From NCBI RefSeq assembly GCF_016889805.1, contig NZ_CP069535.1, forward strand, positions 2,790,001-2,854,000: 64,000 bases of DNA. The letters run 5' to 3'. Positions within the stretch are counted from its first letter, which is position 1, and each line of letters begins with the position of its first letter. Shown piece by piece: positions 58,567 through 64,000 of the stretch. This DNA comes from Rhodanobacter sp. FDAARGOS 1247. Lineage in GTDB: Bacteria; Pseudomonadota; Gammaproteobacteria; Xanthomonadales; Rhodanobacteraceae. The translations under genes were made by a program, and so were the position numbers. The notes beneath the pieces are model-generated. The model saw only the letters and a program-made list of their open reading frames with translations. It was not told the DNA's origin and ran no database searches.

Positions 58567-59232
58567 TTGGCCTCCGCACCCGCCAAGGTCGCCGTGCTCG
58601 CCTCCGGGCGCGGCAGCAATCTCGCCGCCCTGCTCGACGCGCGTGCGCGTGGCGAACTGCCAGTCGAATTCGTGCTGGTGGGCAGCGACAAGGCCGCCGC
58701 CGGCGCGCTGCGGCTGGCCGAAGCCGCCGGCATCGCCACCCTGGCGCTGGACCCGCGCAGCTACGCGGATCGGCGCGCGTTCGATCTCGACCTGTTCGAA
58801 CGAATCACCGACAGCGGCGCCGAATGGCTGGTGCTGGCCGGCTTCATGCGCATCCTCGACGGCGAGGCGCTGCGACCGTGGGCGGGGCGCATCATCAACA
58901 TCCATCCCTCGCTGCTGCCGAAATACCGGGGCCTGCACACGCATCGTCGCGCGCTGGAAGCCGGTGACGCCGAGCATGGCGCCAGCGTGCATTTCGTCAC
59001 TGCCGAGCTGGACGGCGGCCCGGTGATCGCCCAGGCGCGCCTGCCGATCGTGGCCGACGACGACGAACAGTCGCTGGCCCAGCGGTTGCTGCCGCTGGAA
59101 CACCGCCTGCTGCCGGCGGTGCTGGCCGACCTGGCCCACGGTCGACTGCAATGGGACGGCCACGGCCCACGCTTCGACGGCCAGTCGCTGGCGATGCCAT
59201 TGCAACTGGGCGAGCACGGGCTGCAGCCTTAA
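58567..59232 (+). CDS. purN: Phosphoribosylglycinamide formyltransferase PurN
   Basis: 221 residues with a TTG start at 58567, the first in-frame start after purM; no ATG or GTG is available before the conserved VAVLASGRGSNL motif. The catalytic region includes HPSLLPKYRG and the formyl-transfer residues of GLHTHRRALEAGD, with the DGGP loop. It transfers formyl from 10-formyl-THF to GAR, the third step of purine synthesis. Sits in the purM-purN operon. Confidence 0.94.
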   Translation: MASAPAKVAVLASGRGSNLAALLDARARGELPVEFVLVGSDKAAAGALRLAEAAGIATLALDPRSYADRRAFDLDLFERITDSGAEWLVLAGFMRILDGEALRPWAGRIINIHPSLLPKYRGLHTHRRALEAGDAEHGASVHFVTAELDGGPVIAQARLPIVADDDEQSLAQRLLPLEHRLLPAVLADLAHGRLQWDGHGPRFDGQSLAMPLQLGEHGLQP

Positions 59233-59266
59233 AGCAGGTTCAGCCCGGCCTGCGCAGACTCGGCGC

Positions 59267-59974
59267 ATGACTATCCGATCCCTGCTCGCTCCCCTGCTCG
59301 GCCTTGGCCTGCTGTTCGGCAGCCACGCCGCCGCAGCCACCCAACCCCAGGCCTTCACCGCCACCTACGACGTGCTGCAGGGTGGCCAGCCCATGGGCGT
59401 CGCCACGATCCGGTTGCGCGCGGCCGGCGACGGCCAGTGGATCTACAGCAAGGACGTCAAGGGCACCGGCGGACTGGCCGCCCTGCTCGGCGCCAGTGTC
59501 AGCGAAACCTCGCGTTTCCGCTGGAAAGGCGACGTGCCCGAGGCGATCAGTTACGACTACCTGATGCAGGCTGCGGTAAAGCAGAAGCAGCGCCACTTGG
59601 TGGTGGACTGGGCGAACAAGCAGGTCAGTGTCGACGAGGGCAAGGGCGCACAGAGCTATCCCGCCAGTCCCGGCATGGTCGAACGCAACACCCTGGCGCT
59701 GGCGCTGGGGTTGGCGCTGCGCGACGGCAAGCAGCAGATCGCCCTGCCGGTGGCGGTACGCCAGGAAGTGCAGACGCAGAACTTCAAGGTCAGCGGCAAG
59801 GAAACCGTCAAGGTACCCGCCGGCAGCTTCGACGCCGAGCGCATCGATCGCACCGACGCCGACCGCGGCTTCAGCGCCTGGTACGCCCCCGACCGCTACC
59901 CGCTGCCGGTGAAACTGGCCCAGCACGACGGCGGCGACCTGGTGCTGGAACTGGTGAGTTACCACGCCGAGTAA
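59267..59974 (+). CDS. DUF3108 domain-containing exported protein
   Basis: 235 residues with a signal peptide (SLLAPLLGLGLLFGSHAAA). The DUF3108 fold is a beta-rich barrel-like domain; characteristic segments are FTATYDVLQGGQPMG and FSAWYAPDRYPLPVKL. Function unknown, usually conserved beside purMN in this order. It lies 34 bases after purN on the same strand. Confidence 0.83.
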   Translation: MTIRSLLAPLLGLGLLFGSHAAAATQPQAFTATYDVLQGGQPMGVATIRLRAAGDGQWIYSKDVKGTGGLAALLGASVSETSRFRWKGDVPEAISYDYLMQAAVKQKQRHLVVDWANKQVSVDEGKGAQSYPASPGMVERNTLALALGLALRDGKQQIALPVAVRQEVQTQNFKVSGKETVKVPAGSFDAERIDRTDADRGFSAWYAPDRYPLPVKLAQHDGGDLVLELVSYHAE

Positions 59975-60045
59975 GAGCACGATAAACCCGCCGTCCCGGC
60001 AAACCACGGCCCCGGCAACCCCGTAGCCCCGAGAGCACCTTGATC

Positions 60046-60069
60046 CCTCCCCCTGCTCGCAGGGGGAGG
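60046..60069. repeat. GC-rich palindrome CCTCCCCCTG / CAGGGGGAGG
   Basis: Perfect 10-bp stem with a CTCG loop, of the same type as the elements at 47193 and 51378. It may serve as a bidirectional transcript end. Confidence 0.6.
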
Positions 60070-60080
60070 AAGGGAGGGGG

Positions 60081-60280
60081 TAGCTCAGGCCCTCGCAGAA
60101 AATGAGCGGAACCAGCGGGGGTAGCTCAGGCCCTCGCGGAAAATCAGCGGAACCCGCGGGCTAGCCCAAGCCCTCGCGGAAAACGGGCGGAACCCGCGGA
60201 CTAGCCCAAGCCCTCGCAGAAGATGGGCAAAAGGAAACAGGTAGCCCAGCCCCCTCACCGAAGATCAAGCGCCCCCACCC
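60081..60280. repeat. 40-41-bp tandem repeat, about five units
   Basis: Units start TAGC(T/C)CA at 60081, 60122, 60162, 60202 and 60242; the first is 41 bases, the others 40. Shared core: GCCCTCGC(A/G)GAAAA, then CGGAACC(C/A)GCGG. The last unit is degenerate. Unit length and lack of unique spacers rule out a CRISPR. Confidence 0.75.
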
Positions 60281-60320
60281 CGACCCTCTAGCTGCGCAGA
60301 TGAGGGAGCAAGACGAAAGA

Positions 60321-62003
<1,683 letters not shown>

Positions 62004-62128
62004 TTAAAATGGGAAGATGCCATGGTAATGGAAATACGCTGGCGCAGAAATGACGAGGGCTCGGCAGCAGGCGGAACCGGCCCGCTTTCCATCGCCCTCC
62101 GTGTCCCCGCCACCTTGCCTGAGCCCCC

Positions 62129-63139
62129 ATGAACGCACGCACCGCCCCACCCCTCCCGACCTCGCTGGATGCCGACCTGGTCACCCGTAGCGCACGCACG
62201 GTGGTCGCCACCGAAGCGGCCGCCGCGCTGGCGCTGGAATCGCGGATCGGGCCGGAGTTCGTCGAGGCCTGCCGGTTGATCCTGGGCTGCAAGGGCCGCG
62301 TCGTGGTCAGCGGCATGGGCAAGTCCGGCCATATCGGGCGCAAGGTCGCCGCCACCCTGGCCTCCACCGGCACCCCGGCATTCTTCGTGCATCCGGGCGA
62401 GGCCAGCCATGGCGACCTCGGCATGATCCTGCCGCAGGACGTGGTGCTGGCGCTGTCCTATTCCGGCGAGACCGACGAACTGCTGCTGATCCTGCCGGTG
62501 ATCAAGCGCCAGGGCATCCCGCTGATCGCGATCACCGGACGCCCCACCTCCTCGCTGGCGACCCAGGCCGACGTGCACCTGGACGGCAGCATCTCCAGCG
62601 AAGCCTGCCCGCTGGGCCTGGCGCCGACCACCAGCACCACGGTGGCGCTGGTGTGGGGTGACGCGCTGGCGATCGCCCTGCTCGAGGCGCGCGGGTTCAC
62701 CTCGGACGACTTCGCCCGCTCGCACCCGGCCGGTGCGCTGGGCCGCCGCCTGCTGTTGCACATCAGCGACGTCATGCATACCGGCGACGACGTGCCGAAG
62801 GTCTCGCCCGACGCCGGCATCACCGCCGCCCTGGTCGAGATGACCCGCAAGCACCTGGGCATGACCGCCGTGGTCGACGCCGATCAGCGCCTGCTGGGCG
62901 TATTCACCGACGGCGACCTGCGCCGCGCGCTGGACGACGAAGGCGTGGACCTGCGCGGGGCCACCGTGGCCGAGCTGATGACCCGCGGTCCGAAAACCAT
63001 CGGCGCCGACAAGCTGGCGGCCGAGGCGGCGCAGCTGATGGAGAAATACCAGATCCACGCCCTGCTGGTGGTCGACGACGAACAGCGCGTGGTCGGCGCG
63101 TTGAACATTCATGATCTGCTCCGGGCGCGTGTGGTCTGA
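62129..63139 (+). CDS. kdsD: Arabinose-5-phosphate isomerase KdsD
   Basis: 336 residues. An N-terminal SIS domain (SGMGKSGHIGRKVAATLAS and SYSGETDELL) is followed by two CBS domains (about residues 205-260 and 275-330). The enzyme converts ribulose-5-phosphate to arabinose-5-phosphate, the first step to KDO for lipopolysaccharide. It heads the kdsD-kdsC-lptC cluster. Confidence 0.95.
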   Translation: MNARTAPPLPTSLDADLVTRSARTVVATEAAAALALESRIGPEFVEACRLILGCKGRVVVSGMGKSGHIGRKVAATLASTGTPAFFVHPGEASHGDLGMILPQDVVLALSYSGETDELLLILPVIKRQGIPLIAITGRPTSSLATQADVHLDGSISSEACPLGLAPTTSTTVALVWGDALAIALLEARGFTSDDFARSHPAGALGRRLLLHISDVMHTGDDVPKVSPDAGITAALVEMTRKHLGMTAVVDADQRLLGVFTDGDLRRALDDEGVDLRGATVAELMTRGPKTIGADKLAAEAAQLMEKYQIHALLVVDDEQRVVGALNIHDLLRARVV

Positions 63140-63212
63140 TCCCGATTTGCCCTGGCAAATCGGAAAGCCGGCAAACCCGCCTTTCGAGGCTTTTCACAGC
63201 AACCATGGACTC

Positions 63213-63755
63213 ATGCCTTACCTCGCCAACCTCTCCGCCGACATCCTCACCCGCGCCGCGAAAATTCGCCTGGCCGTGTTCGACGTGGATGGCACGCTGA
63301 CCGACGGCCGCCTGTGGTACGGCGAGGACGGCCGCGAAACCAAGGTCTTCCACGTGCATGACGGCCTGGGCCTGAAGCGGCTGCAGGCGAACGGCGTGCA
63401 GGTGGCCATCATCACGGCACGCATCAGCCACCCGGTGTCGCTGCGCGCCGAGGAACTGGGCATCAGCCACGTCTACCAGGGCCAGGGCGACAAGCGCGGC
63501 TGCCTGCAGCAATTGCTCGATGCCCTGCAGCTGACGCCCGAACAGGCCGCCTTCGTCGGCGACGACCTGCCCGACCTGCCGCCGATGCACATCGCCGGGC
63601 TCGCCGTGGCGGTGGCCAACGCCCACCCCTGGGTGGCCGAGGCGGCGCACTGGCAGACCACCCGCAGCGGCGGCATGGGCGCGGCGCGCGAGGCCTGCGA
63701 CCTGATCCTGCACGCCCAGGGCAAGAGCGACGCCGAACGGGAGCGCTGGCAGTGA
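63213..63755 (+). CDS. kdsC: 3-deoxy-D-manno-octulosonate-8-phosphate phosphatase KdsC
   Basis: 180 residues from the ATG at 63213. HAD superfamily: the nucleophile motif is FDVDGTLTDG, then ITAR (motif II), the conserved lysine in QGDKR and GDDLPDLP (motif IV). It removes phosphate from KDO-8-P, giving KDO. Its stop overlaps the lptC start by 4 bases. Confidence 0.94.
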   Translation: MPYLANLSADILTRAAKIRLAVFDVDGTLTDGRLWYGEDGRETKVFHVHDGLGLKRLQANGVQVAIITARISHPVSLRAEELGISHVYQGQGDKRGCLQQLLDALQLTPEQAAFVGDDLPDLPPMHIAGLAVAVANAHPWVAEAAHWQTTRSGGMGAAREACDLILHAQGKSDAERERWQ

Positions 63756-64000
63756 GCCTGCGGCTGTGGCTGCGCGACCGGCGCCTGCCGGCCGCGACCA
63801 TCGCGATCGCGCTGGCCGCCGGCGTCGCCCAGATCCTGCTGTGGTGGTTCGGTCCGGCGCCCAGGACCAACGACTTCGTGGGCCCGCCCCGCTCGGGCTA
63901 CACCCTGACCGACGCCCGCATGACCGAGTTCAACGCCGAGGGGAAGCCCAGCTTCCACCTGCAGTCGCCGCACCTGGAACGCCGCGAGGGAGACGACTCG
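63752..64000 (+). CDS. lptC: LPS export ABC transporter periplasmic protein LptC (3' truncated by window edge)
   Basis: 83 residues visible, starting with GTG at 63752 inside the kdsC stop. One N-terminal membrane anchor (about residues 13-33, TIAIALAAGVAQILLWW) is followed by the beginning of the beta-jellyroll (DFVGPPRSGYTLTDARMTEFN). LptC passes lipopolysaccharide from LptBFG to LptA. Identification rests on this start and on the kdsD-kdsC context. Confidence 0.9.
   Translation, partial: MSLRLWLRDRRLPAATIAIALAAGVAQILLWWFGPAPRTNDFVGPPRSGYTLTDARMTEFNAEGKPSFHLQSPHLERREGDDS

Larger units (their letters stand above)
59975..60320. other. Intergenic region with palindrome and 40-bp tandem repeats
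   Basis: 346 bases between convergent DUF3108 and murA genes. It contains the palindrome at 60046-60069 and five tandem repeat units from 60081; no coding frame is supported. Confidence 0.65.

Noticed and set aside
60081..60280. CRISPR array
   Set aside because: The units are tandem with no unique spacers between them, so this is a minisatellite.

Overview
The window is high-GC Gammaproteobacterial chromosome. Gene order and content point to the Xanthomonadales, most likely Rhodanobacteraceae (Rhodanobacter, Dyella, Frateuria type). Evidence is the hda-perM-DUF2066 / purM-purN block, the murA-ibaG / kdsD-kdsC-lptC block, TonB-dependent glycan uptake with LacI regulators, and flavin-dependent 'tryptophan halogenase' genes inside the sugar locus. 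No rRNA, tRNA, CRISPR array or prophage was seen.

Region 1 (1-23.3 kb) is a glycan-utilisation locus. On the plus strand it has a 5'-truncated halogenase-like gene, a secreted GH13, a GH31 alpha-glucosidase, a second GH13 with an N-terminal beta domain, and a GH39 xylosidase-like enzyme. A second halogenase-like gene diverges from a TonB-dependent receptor across a twin palindromic operator. Next come a GH3 beta-glucosidase and a LacI regulator (minus), then a six-hairpin-type glycosidase, a sugar permease and a third GH13 (plus). Alpha-glucan and beta-glucan enzymes are therefore interleaved. Three LacI-type palindromes tie genes together: box A TGACAGCGCTGTCA (four copies), box B TGAATACGTATGCA (two copies) and box C TGTAAACGTTTACA (one copy). 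Boxes A and B meet again in front of a sugar porter at 44.9 kb that is followed by a second LacI gene.

Region 2 (23.65-26.9 kb) is the main accessory element. It is a lower-GC run of small same-strand genes separated by five attC-like recombination sites, that is, an integron gene-cassette array with no integrase gene beside it. Cargo includes a HEPN-like protein, a DUF4145 protein, a SUKH/SMI1-like protein, a zinc-ribbon protein, an unknown protein, a small membrane protein and an apparently truncated DUF1871-like gene.

Region 3 (26.9-39.3 kb) holds assorted enzymes (Tat-exported alpha/beta hydrolase, GFA protein, patatin lipoprotein, SDRs, DsrE protein). It also has a tripartite drug-efflux operon (OMF, MFP, MFS) under a MarR regulator with a repeated 16-base operator, and two tandem SDRs divergent from a LysR regulator.

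Region 4 (39.3-64 kb) is mainly core: a PAS/GAF/GGDEF/EAL protein, LacI plus sugar porter, RecQ, an alkyltransferase-like protein, a Pit phosphate transporter with its DUF47 partner, a CorC/HlyC protein, TrmJ, SuhB, an orphan lipoprotein, Hda, PerM, DUF2066, PurM, PurN, DUF3108, MurA, IbaG/BolA, KdsD, KdsC and the start of LptC. Intergenic spaces here carry GC-rich palindromes, a 40-bp tandem repeat before murA and a GGGAATCGGGAATGG-type repeat. All functional statements come from reading motifs and context; no database search was possible.
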